From assembly GCA_900108205.1 (NCBI GenBank), contig FNUU01000001.1, positions 544,673-608,672 on the forward strand: a stretch of 64,000 bases of DNA. The letters are read 5' to 3'. Below, one piece after another: positions 54,189 to 61,644 of this stretch. The stretch's first letter is position 1. Each line of letters opens with the position of its first letter. This DNA comes from Eubacterium ruminantium (lineage in GTDB: Bacteria > Bacillota > Clostridia > Lachnospirales > Lachnospiraceae). The notes beneath the pieces were generated by a model that was given only the letters and a program-made list of their open reading frames with translations, was not told the DNA's origin and ran no database searches. The translations under genes and the position numbers were made by a program.

Positions 54189-56036
54189 CTATTTTCTTTT
54201 TGAATTCCTGTTGGAATTATTGTTTTTTCCGTGAGAATTATTATTGTTATTTCCCTTATATTCTTTATTTTCCTTGTTTTCGTCTTCTGTTACAGCCTCT
54301 TCAGATTCCTCAGTTTTTTCATCTGATTCTTTCTTTTCAGCTGTATCATCAGCAGTCTTTTTACTTCCGAAGATACCATCAAGATCTATCTCTGCGTATC
54401 CCTGTGAACAGTATCCCTGGATAACGGCACCGGTATTAACCTGAACAGATCTGGTCTTTACATTGCCCACAACAATGGCAGTTGAATCAATTATGACAGC
54501 TCCATCCACATCGATGTCACCCTTTACGGCACCTGCAATAACAGCAGCCTTAGCTGTGACATTTCCTTCAACAACAGTTCCGACTCCGATCTTGATGGAT
54601 CCGTCCGAAACAACCTCTCCTGTTATTCTTGCCTGGCTTGCATATATTTCACCGGCCATTACATTTCCTTCAATGTTTCCTCCTACAATAAGCTTTCCTG
54701 CACAGGTAACATTTCCCTGAATGCATCCCAGAACGTCTATCGATCCGTCCGTCTCGATATCACCCTTGATCTTTGTTCCGGATGTGATATATGTTGTATC
54801 TACCGTCATGCTTTCAGCCAGCACTTCTGAATCCATAAGGCTTTCATTGCCAATAGACTCATCCTTTATCTCTTCTGTATTTTCATACTGTAATTCATTA
54901 TTATCCATCTCAGACTCCTCATCTGTCTTATCTTTTACCACTGTATCTCCGGTTTTTAATTCCTCTGTATTACCTGTGATTTCTTCATCAGCATTCTTTA
55001 CTACGATGACATCCCTGTCTGTCGTATTAACTTCAGGGATATTCTTACTTTCTTCTACTGTCGCAGTATAAAAAGCCGGCGCCGAAGCATCCTCTACTTT
55101 ATCATTAGGCTCGTTATATGCTGCTGTTTCCGGATTTACATCTGCATATGCTGTATTTTCACTATAATCTGTTGTATCAGAATTTGCTTCTGCATATGCT
55201 GCATTTTCACTATAACCTGCTGTATCGGTATTTGTTTCTGCATATGTTGCAGCTTCAGGATTTGTTACTGCATTTGCTGCAGTTTCATTATAAACCGCAG
55301 TACCGGTATAAGTATCTGCATATGCTGCAGTTTCATTATAGTCCGCAGTATCGATATTCGCATCTGCATTCGGTGTAGTTCCGGTATTTTCTGTATCTGA
55401 TGAGGCTTCAGAATATATCTCTGTATTCGCCCTTCCCGATACTTCTCCGGTATATTCATTCTCTCCCACACGGCTTTCAGAATAATCCTCCGAATATTCA
55501 TCAGAAGCATCATCTTCCTCATAATAATCAGGATCATCAGGAAGAGCATCCAGTTCCTCATCGCTTATACCACTCTCATCCAGAGTTCTCTGTCTCAGCT
55601 TCTCCATAGCTTCCTCAGCTTCTTCTTTAAGAATCGTTTCTGAAACAGCTGTATAAACACTGTCTGCGGAAATACTTTCCTCTGCAGCATCTTCTATGTC
55701 ATAATTAAGATTACCTGATGAATCTCCGTATCCGTCAATAATCTGCTGTGCTTCACTGTACCCCTGATTCTCACCAATATACGGTTTCTCGGGAACATCA
55801 TAATTATAGGCTTCTGCCGTACCATATTGTTCAGCATTATATCCTTCAGCAGCCTCCGTACCTTCAGCACCATCCTGCACCGGGTTCTGTCCTGAAAATT
55901 CATCCTGTTCTTTATATTCTTTTTTTCTTTTTTCTTTTTTCTTCTTTTCTTTTTTCTCCTGCTGCAAATCGTCTTCAGGAAGAAGTTCGTTCACAGCCTG
56001 GGCAAAATCACGTTTAAAATTCTTTATAAATCCCAT
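54189..56036 (-). CDS. Bactofilin-family protein with long low-complexity arms, 615 aa
   Basis: The domain of about 145 residues near 412-555 (TKIKGDIETDGSIDVLGCIQ, then GNV and GDI/DV repeats) is a bactofilin-type parallel beta-helix that polymerises into filaments. The N-terminal 400 residues are unusual: a Lys/Glu-rich start, acidic stretches and an imperfect 16-residue repeat with YSEN and AYAEAN. The C-terminal tail is Glu-rich and ends in an Asn-rich basic stretch. No membrane helix is seen. Ordinary bactofilins are 120-200 residues. It heads the pyrH-frr-uppS-cdsA-dxr operon, with its own promoter. Confidence 0.85.
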   Translation of the reverse strand: MGFIKNFKRDFAQAVNELLPEDDLQQEKKEKKKKEKRKKEYKEQDEFSGQNPVQDGAEGTEAAEGYNAEQYGTAEAYNYDVPEKPYIGENQGYSEAQQIIDGYGDSSGNLNYDIEDAAEESISADSVYTAVSETILKEEAEEAMEKLRQRTLDESGISDEELDALPDDPDYYEEDDASDEYSEDYSESRVGENEYTGEVSGRANTEIYSEASSDTENTGTTPNADANIDTADYNETAAYADTYTGTAVYNETAANAVTNPEAATYAETNTDTAGYSENAAYAEANSDTTDYSENTAYADVNPETAAYNEPNDKVEDASAPAFYTATVEESKNIPEVNTTDRDVIVVKNADEEITGNTEELKTGDTVVKDKTDEESEMDNNELQYENTEEIKDESIGNESLMDSEVLAESMTVDTTYITSGTKIKGDIETDGSIDVLGCIQGNVTCAGKLIVGGNIEGNVMAGEIYASQARITGEVVSDGSIKIGVGTVVEGNVTAKAAVIAGAVKGDIDVDGAVIIDSTAIVVGNVKTRSVQVNTGAVIQGYCSQGYAEIDLDGIFGSKKTADDTAEKKESDEKTEESEEAVTEDENKENKEYKGNNNNNSHGKNNNSNRNSKRK

Positions 56037-56098
56037 ATCTAGACCTCGTCACTATATTTCTCAGCCCTCATACGTCACGACTATTTTTCACTATGACC

Positions 56099-56119
56099 CT
56101 GCCGCATATACCCCGGCAG
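56099..56119 (-). other. Leader hairpin of the bactofilin operon
   Basis: CTGCCG pairs with CGGCAG across nine bases in the predicted 5' leader, about 60-80 bases before the bactofilin ATG. No T-run follows. It may stabilise the message. Confidence 0.45.
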
Positions 56120-56135
56120 AAAACACCCGCGTGTT

Positions 56136-56144
56136 ATTATAACA
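56136..56144 (-). promoter_or_regulatory. Extended -10 promoter of the bactofilin operon
   Basis: On the minus strand a perfect TATAAT is preceded by TG and one base. The -35 region is poor (TAGAAG at 17 bases). It would start transcription of bactofilin-pyrH-frr and perhaps onward to polC. Confidence 0.55.
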
Positions 56145-56187
56145 TAAAAGTATTTTTACTTCTACAATACTTTTTGTCTTTTTTATG

Positions 56188-56224
56188 AAAAAGATGGAGC
56201 ATAATCTCTTACACTCCATCTTTT
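56188..56224 (-). terminator. Terminator after the AIM24-family gene
   Basis: AAAAGATGGAG pairs with CTCCATCTTTT, and on the minus strand the stem is followed by TTTTTC. It lies 83 bases after the AIM24 stop. The symmetrical T-rich flanks could let it act in both directions. Confidence 0.75.
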
Positions 56225-56307
56225 ATACATAATTATTTACATTTGCAATTCATGCCGGCTATTTTACCGTCTCATCAATCATTCCTTATTTATGCCTCAT
56301 ACATAAT

Positions 56308-56979
56308 TTACCTTGCCGGAAGAAATGGAAGAATCGAACCTGCCAGTGATGATACCGGCATAGACTGTACCCATACTTTTCCCGGGCCTGTAAGAATGGT
56401 ATTAAAGAAGCCTTCACCGCCGAAAAACTTATTCTTAAGTCCAGCAACACTCTGTATATCAAGCTTTACTGTCGGTTCCATAGCCGCAAGATAACCTGTA
56501 TCGATAACAAGCTGCTGTCCCGCCATAAGCTCATATTCCTTAATATATCCATCCAGCTCCACAAACGCTATACCTGTTCCTGAAAGCTTCTGCATTATGA
56601 AACCTTCACCGCCAAAGAAGCCTGCTCCGGCTCTCTTGTTGAAATGCACAGAAAGCGTTACCCCTTCTGTCGATGCAAGAAATGCCGACTTCTGAGCTAT
56701 TATCTCACGTCCCGGTCCTATCTCAAACGCCCTGATCTGGCCCGGCATACTTGACGCAAATGCTATCATTCCCTGTCCTCTTGCAGTATAACGGTTCTGG
56801 AACATACCCTCACCTGAAAACGCACGTCCAAACATTTTTCCTACTCCGCCACCAACAGTCTCCATAACCATATTAGGTGACATCCATGCCATTCCACCCT
56901 TCTCTGTTATCATCGTTTCTCCATCTTCAAGATCACAGATAACCACCGGAAGCGGTGTACCCTCAATTGAATACTTCAT
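56308..56979 (-). CDS. AIM24 family protein (TIGR00266-like)
   Basis: A 223-residue beta-rich protein with two similar segments, GFFGGEGFIMQKLSG and KFFGGEGFFNTILTG, and several Gly-rich turns typical of the AIM24/TIGR00266 family. The mitochondrial namesake affects inner membrane organisation, but bacterial function is unknown. It has no membrane helix. It is probably a single-gene transcript: the next gene in the same direction is 836 bp upstream and a terminator follows. Confidence 0.85.
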   Translation of the reverse strand: MKYSIEGTPLPVVICDLEDGETMITEKGGMAWMSPNMVMETVGGGVGKMFGRAFSGEGMFQNRYTARGQGMIAFASSMPGQIRAFEIGPGREIIAQKSAFLASTEGVTLSVHFNKRAGAGFFGGEGFIMQKLSGTGIAFVELDGYIKEYELMAGQQLVIDTGYLAAMEPTVKLDIQSVAGLKNKFFGGEGFFNTILTGPGKVWVQSMPVSSLAGSILPFLPAR

Positions 56980-57036
56980 AAATTCAGCCCTCCTTCACAA
57001 TTTATATATCAACAGATATTAGTATAGCTGTTCCTA

Positions 57037-57066
57037 AATAACTTGAGTTATTATGCGATAGCTATC
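57037..57066. promoter_or_regulatory. Pair of palindromes upstream of the AIM24 gene
   Basis: AATAACT-TG-AGTTATT (57037-57052) and GATAGCTATC (57057-57066) lie side by side about 60-90 bases before the AIM24 ATG. They have the size of operator sites. No regulator can be assigned. The rest of 57000-57125 shows nothing else recognisable. Confidence 0.35.
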
Positions 57067-57125
57067 CAGCTCAATTTTACTATTCTCCCACTCCGATTGC
57101 AAAGCATATTTATACTTTCTCTCTC

Positions 57126-57452
57126 AACCGCCTGTTTCCCGGGGTGCCGGCAACAATTTCCAGCTATTCCTATCACTTTTGTTGCTTTTGCACCCTCTTA
57201 ACAGCCTGTTTCCCGGGGTGCCGGCAACAATTTCCGCCTATTCCTATCACTTTTGTTGCTTTCGCACCCTCTTAACAGCCTGTTTCCCAGGGTGACGGCA
57301 ACAATTTCCGCCTATTCCTATCACTTTTGTTGCTTTTGCCCCCTCTTAACAGCCTGTTTCCCGGGGTGACAGCAACAATTTCCAGCTATTCCTATCACTT
57401 TTGTTGCTTTTACACCCTCTTAACCGCCTATTTCCCGGGGTGACGGCAACAA
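57126..57452. repeat. 74-bp tandem array, four full units and a partial fifth
   Basis: Units begin at 57126, 57200, 57274, 57348 and (partial) 57422. Each contains GGGTG-GCAACAA on one side and TTGTTGC-CACCC on the other, so every unit can form a hairpin with an AT-rich loop of about 22 bases. Differences between units are few and fall partly in the stem edges. No reading frame with a ribosome site runs through it. It lies between the AIM24 gene and repeat copy B. Confidence 0.92.
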
Positions 57453-57457
57453 CCACG

Positions 57458-57624
57458 GCATTCATAACCCCTTCGGGGTTATCTCATGTCGCACGCTCGT
57501 CATATACATGTGTCTTCGACACATGTGTTGTGAGATAACATGTGAGCCACCGCAAGCAAGCTTGCGTGTCTCCCAGATTATCTCACAGCACATGCTTCGC
57601 ATGTGCATGATTCGCTCAGTGCGC
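57458..57624 (-). repeat. Multi-hairpin dispersed repeat, copy B
   Basis: Inverted copy of the 167-bp element at 15742-15908, with six substitutions and no length change. All hairpins are kept, including the GAA-loop ones. The end module of 24 bp (GCGCACTGAGCGAGTCATG type) is present a second time just outside, at 57625-57648. Like copy A it follows a terminator-like hairpin of the gene transcribed in the same direction. Confidence 0.9.
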
Positions 57625-57651
57625 ATGTTCATGACTCGCTCAGTGCGCACG

Positions 57652-57683
57652 AAACAAGCCACCCGGCTATGCCGAGTGGCTTG
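57652..57683 (-). terminator. Hairpin downstream of the symporter gene
   Basis: CAAGCCAC and GTGGCTTG with inner CGGC/GCCG form an interrupted stem of 12 pairs around a three-base loop. On the minus strand it is followed only by TTTCG. It lies 133 bases after the symporter stop and is a probable terminator. Positions 57684-57815 show no other feature. Confidence 0.6.
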
Positions 57684-57815
57684 CGAAAATACATATTATC
57701 TAGAAATTGTGAGAGAATCATGAAAAAAACTATGATTTAAATATAACCTTCAAATATGAACAAAGTATGTCACAGCAAATAATATTCTGTAAAAAATGAC
57801 GTAAAATCAAGGTTT

Positions 57816-59351
57816 TTACGTAATTATTCTGTTTTTAACCTCATCAAAATCCTTTTTAACACTCTCCTCTACCTTTTCAGTAGATATACTCACAAGTACT
57901 ATAAATATAAAAGAAACGAGATATGCTGCATATACCGGATTGATTTCAAGATAGTCCTCTATGGTCATAAAACCGTCTTTACCATTAATACACCTGACAA
58001 AGTGCCAGAAAAGTGCTGTAAACGTTCCTGAAAGCATCCCTGCCACTGCTCCAAATCTGTTCATTCTCTTAAAGTAAAGAGACATAAATGTTACCGGACC
58101 GAAGAATATTGCCGACAGCATAAGCAGTAATTTAATATATTCAAAAGGCTCCACCTTTATCAGACAAAGCAGGAGTATGCACAGCGTAAGTACAGCCATG
58201 GTGATTCTCAGTGCCTTCATATTCTTTTTTATACGTTTTTTCTTAAACAGTAAATTCTTGCATATCTCACAATAAACAACAGTACAGAGATTTACCATTC
58301 TGGAAATTATCATGGACATAAATACCGCAATAAGACCTATAAGAAGAATCCCTCCCGAAATACGATAAAACATTTCCATTTCGTTCAGCTTTTTTACCGT
58401 TCTCGGAATCAGCAGGAAAATATTATTCTTTCTTAGTATGGCCGGATAGATAAATGCTCTCAGTACTACTCCTGCAACGACTGAAAAGAAAAGCGCTGTA
58501 AGAGTAAAAATAAATGCATTCCTGCCTCCGTGTTTAGCAGTTTTCGCTTTATCAAGAGTCATAAATTTAGTGAGAAGTCCCGGAAGTCCCATGATAACCA
58601 GTCCCCAGGATATCTGGTTCATAACCTCAGCTACAGTAATACTCTTTCCCTTTAGATAAATAAGATTCAGATACTTACTTACACCGCCGGTAACTCTGCT
58701 GTTCATTACAGCCACGATCAATTCATCTGCCTTGAACACATTCCATATCACAGTAAAAATAGTTCCAAAGCACACAAAAAGTATTATAACATGTATATAA
58801 TTCATCTTTCCGGTTCCAAAGAAGCCTCCAAGCATAACAAACCCTGAAGCAGCTGCAACTATACATGCCATAACTATCCTGAGATCAATATCAAAGATAT
58901 CCACCATCAAAGTTCCGAGCATCCTGACCAGCACAACAATAATGCTGATATCAAAAAATATACTGAATATTGATGATATCAGAACCGTCGACCGGCTTCT
59001 TCTTCCGAATCTTCTGCCATAATATGCCGGAAGAGAATATATATTTTTAAATTTAAGAGAATAACGCATCAGCCTGTACGACATCAGGTACCAGCCAAAA
59101 ACCGTACCGGTAAAAAGGCTTACTACGATCCACGCACTGCCGGTTCCATTGGTATAAACGGCTGAAGGAATAAGTACAAGAAAGAAACAGCCCAACTCCG
59201 AAATCTGACCAGAGAAGCCTATTTCAGAAGATCTGAGCTTTCTTGCACCTATACAGAACTCATTCTGGGTTCTAACACTGCCGCGGCATAATACCGCTGT
59301 CAGTAATAACCCCAGTGTATATACAATTATAGATACTATAAGAATCGTCAT
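57816..59351 (-). CDS. Sodium:solute symporter (SSS family), PutP-like
   Basis: Polytopic protein of 511 residues with about 12-13 membrane helices. The early region FSGQISELGCFFLVLIPSAV then YTNGTGSAW matches the helix 2-3 region of the sodium/proline symporter family, where sodium and substrate bind. Some residues there differ from PutP (Cys, Glu), so the substrate is uncertain. It begins three bases after the thiN stop, an unusual addition to the prkC-rsgA-rpe-thiN cluster, and is the last gene of that transcript. Confidence 0.8.
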   Translation of the reverse strand: MTILIVSIIVYTLGLLLTAVLCRGSVRTQNEFCIGARKLRSSEIGFSGQISELGCFFLVLIPSAVYTNGTGSAWIVVSLFTGTVFGWYLMSYRLMRYSLKFKNIYSLPAYYGRRFGRRSRSTVLISSIFSIFFDISIIVVLVRMLGTLMVDIFDIDLRIVMACIVAAASGFVMLGGFFGTGKMNYIHVIILFVCFGTIFTVIWNVFKADELIVAVMNSRVTGGVSKYLNLIYLKGKSITVAEVMNQISWGLVIMGLPGLLTKFMTLDKAKTAKHGGRNAFIFTLTALFFSVVAGVVLRAFIYPAILRKNNIFLLIPRTVKKLNEMEMFYRISGGILLIGLIAVFMSMIISRMVNLCTVVYCEICKNLLFKKKRIKKNMKALRITMAVLTLCILLLCLIKVEPFEYIKLLLMLSAIFFGPVTFMSLYFKRMNRFGAVAGMLSGTFTALFWHFVRCINGKDGFMTIEDYLEINPVYAAYLVSFIFIVLVSISTEKVEESVKKDFDEVKNRIIT

Positions 59352-59354
59352 CTT

Positions 59355-60092
59355 TTAATCAACTGTCTCCATCACAAGAAGATATCCCGAATCAAAGCTT
59401 AACACTCCGGTTTCTTCCGTAAGTTCATTTGATATTCCAAGGCTGCTGCCCTGATGAAGCAGAATGCCCTCTGCATTATATTTAAAACCCTTCAGAGTAA
59501 CTCCTTCTGCCTTATCTCCAAGAGGCATAAGGGAAATATATTTCATTAAAGGATTTTTCCCGATAGTTATCTTTCCGGCGCTATAGACTCTTACGCTGTT
59601 TTTATCATCCAGCATTACAGCTGTACGGCCATTGTCACATGCCTTTTTAAGAAGTGAAATATTTCCGAGCATATGATCCAGTCTTCCTCCGAATCCTCCG
59701 AATATGATAATATCATCGTTAAGCTCCCGAAAGTCTTTACCGGCTGTTATTTCATCATTCGACACCGACACAGATTCTCTGTTATCTGTACAGCCTTCAT
59801 TATCAATACACATTTTAACAGCTAGATCGATAGCCGCCTCTCCATCCGTGAAATCCTTAACCGAAGAAAATCTGTCCTTCGAAGTATATTCATACCCCAG
59901 CAGAATCTTCCGATCCACAGAATCAAAATCTCCAAGAATATGATCCGGCATAATATCTGCTTCTTTAAGTGCCTCAAGCCCTTTATCAGCTGCTATAACA
60001 TATATATCGCTTTTCTTTTTACAGCTCTCGTATACTGTTCTTAGTAAAGAGATATTTATCTCTCCGCCTAAAGTCAAAAGACACTGTCTCAT
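59355..60092 (-). CDS. thiN: Thiamine pyrophosphokinase
   Basis: Makes thiamine diphosphate from thiamine, the cofactor of the Dxs enzyme encoded in this window. AADKG, GDFDS, KDFTDGEAAI and GGRLDHMLGN are the conserved motifs. A hydrophilic insertion of about 25 residues around 97-122 is not common in the family. The position after rpe matches B. subtilis and other Firmicutes. Confidence 0.92.
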   Translation of the reverse strand: MRQCLLTLGGEINISLLRTVYESCKKKSDIYVIAADKGLEALKEADIMPDHILGDFDSVDRKILLGYEYTSKDRFSSVKDFTDGEAAIDLAVKMCIDNEGCTDNRESVSVSNDEITAGKDFRELNDDIIIFGGFGGRLDHMLGNISLLKKACDNGRTAVMLDDKNSVRVYSAGKITIGKNPLMKYISLMPLGDKAEGVTLKGFKYNAEGILLHQGSSLGISNELTEETGVLSFDSGYLLVMETVD

Positions 60093-60101
60093 TCTAAACC
60101 T

Positions 60102-60755
60102 CTATTTCATAACCCTGAGGAAGTCAATAACATTTTTCTTAATATCACCGCTGAAGATAGCAGAGCCTGCCACAATAACATTTGCTCCGGCCTGAAGCAC
60201 CTCTGAAAGGTTATCAGCCTTAATACCGCCATCTACTTCGAGATCACACTCCGGGTTTATATTTTCAATCATTTTTCTTAATTCCGAGATTTTTTTCAGG
60301 CTTCCTTCTATAAAGCTCTGACCTCCGAATCCGGGTTCAACACTCATAACAAGTGCCATATCAAGCTCCGGAAGCATTCCTTCAAGAACACTCACAGGAG
60401 TTTTGGGCTTTACTGCAACGCCTGCTTTAAGCCCCTCATTCTTTATCATTTTAACGACCTTTAACGGATCCTCTGTACTTTCATAATGAAATGTTATAAT
60501 ATCCGCACCGGCCTTCTTAAACTCTTCAATATATCTTTCCGGTTTTTCTATCATCAGATGTACATCAAGAGGAGTATCCTCTGCAGCCTTTTTAACATAC
60601 TTGATCACAGGTGGTCCAAATGATATGTTAGGCACAAAAAGCCCATCCATAACATCTACATGGATATAGTCTGTTCCTGCCTCTCGGCAGAGTCTGATAT
60701 CCCTCTCTATATTTCCAAAATCAATTGACAACATTGAAGGTGCCAGCTTATTCAT
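60102..60755 (-). CDS. rpe: Ribulose-phosphate 3-epimerase
   Basis: TIM-barrel enzyme of the pentose phosphate pathway. APSMLSIDFGN, the metal-site HVDVMDG, DVHLMI and VEPGFGGQSF are intact. The ATG at 60755 (217 residues) overlaps the rsgA stop as ATGA and has AGGAGG at good distance; an ATG two codons upstream is too close to that site. Coupling to rsgA is likely. Confidence 0.96.
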   Translation of the reverse strand: MNKLAPSMLSIDFGNIERDIRLCREAGTDYIHVDVMDGLFVPNISFGPPVIKYVKKAAEDTPLDVHLMIEKPERYIEEFKKAGADIITFHYESTEDPLKVVKMIKNEGLKAGVAVKPKTPVSVLEGMLPELDMALVMSVEPGFGGQSFIEGSLKKISELRKMIENINPECDLEVDGGIKADNLSEVLQAGANVIVAGSAIFSGDIKKNVIDFLRVMK

Positions 60756-61633
60756 TTCCATTTCCTCCTGCTCCGAAGCTCTTCATAAACCGACTTATAA
60801 CTCTGATATCTGATACTGCTTATCTTTCCTTCTTCAACAGCCTGCTTTACCCTGCAGTCAGGTTCGCTTATATGATTACATCCGTCAAATCTGCATGTAC
60901 CTTCAAAAGGAGCAATTTCCGGAAATGACATTCTAAGCTCTTCCCCGGATATATCCGGCACATAAAGAGAACTGAAACCGGGTGTATCCATGATAAATGT
61001 ATCACCGGATATCTGTAGCAGTTCTGAATGTCTCGTGGTATTCTTACCCCTTTTTATCTTCTCGCTCAGTCCGCCCGTCACTGCTCCTGCATGTGGAATA
61101 AGCGCATTGATCACCGATGACTTTCCAACGCCGGAAGGTCCCGCAAGTATTGTCGTTTTTCCATTCAGCAGTTCTTTCAGTTCATCCATACCCTTACCGC
61201 TATAGGCAGATATTGATAATGTACTGTAGCCGGCATTTCTGTAAATCTCCGTCAGTTCCTCCGCCCTTCCAGGATCTGCCGCATCCTCTTTATTAAAGCA
61301 GATAATGGTCCTTACATTGTTTAATGACATTATGATCAGAAATCTGTCCAAAAGTCCCAGACTAGGTTCCGGCTTCGACAAGGCAAAAATTATAACCGCC
61401 TGGTCAGCATTTGCAGCTGCCGGGCGGATAAGTTCTGATCTTCTCGGAAGAATAGCCTCAATATTTCCCGTACATTCAGCCTCACTGATAACACTGATCT
61501 CACAGTCATCTCCCACCAGTGGTTTCAAGCCGATATTCCGGAAAACACCTTTGGCCTTGCATTCATATGTTTTACTGTCTTCGGCGGCTACATAATAGAA
61601 GCCGCCGATTCCTTTAAGTATTTTACCTTTCAA
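60752..61633 (-). CDS. rsgA: Ribosome small subunit-dependent GTPase RsgA
   Basis: Circularly permuted GTPase assisting late 30S subunit maturation. An N-terminal OB fold (about 1-65) is followed by NKED (G4), SAYSG (G5), the P-loop GPSGVGKS at 165-172 and DTPGFSS (G3). The C-terminal zinc part is CRFDGCNHISEPDC. It is 293 residues, the normal length. It is in one transcript with prkC and rpe. Confidence 0.96.
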   Translation of the reverse strand: MKGKILKGIGGFYYVAAEDSKTYECKAKGVFRNIGLKPLVGDDCEISVISEAECTGNIEAILPRRSELIRPAAANADQAVIIFALSKPEPSLGLLDRFLIIMSLNNVRTIICFNKEDAADPGRAEELTEIYRNAGYSTLSISAYSGKGMDELKELLNGKTTILAGPSGVGKSSVINALIPHAGAVTGGLSEKIKRGKNTTRHSELLQISGDTFIMDTPGFSSLYVPDISGEELRMSFPEIAPFEGTCRFDGCNHISEPDCRVKQAVEEGKISSIRYQSYKSVYEELRSRRKWK

Positions 61634-61644
61634 AGATTTCCTCT

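Noticed and set aside
57462..57723. Small reading frames inside repeat copy B on both strands
   Set aside because: The palindromic sequence keeps frames open in both directions. There is no ribosome site, and the translations are only repeats of the hairpins.
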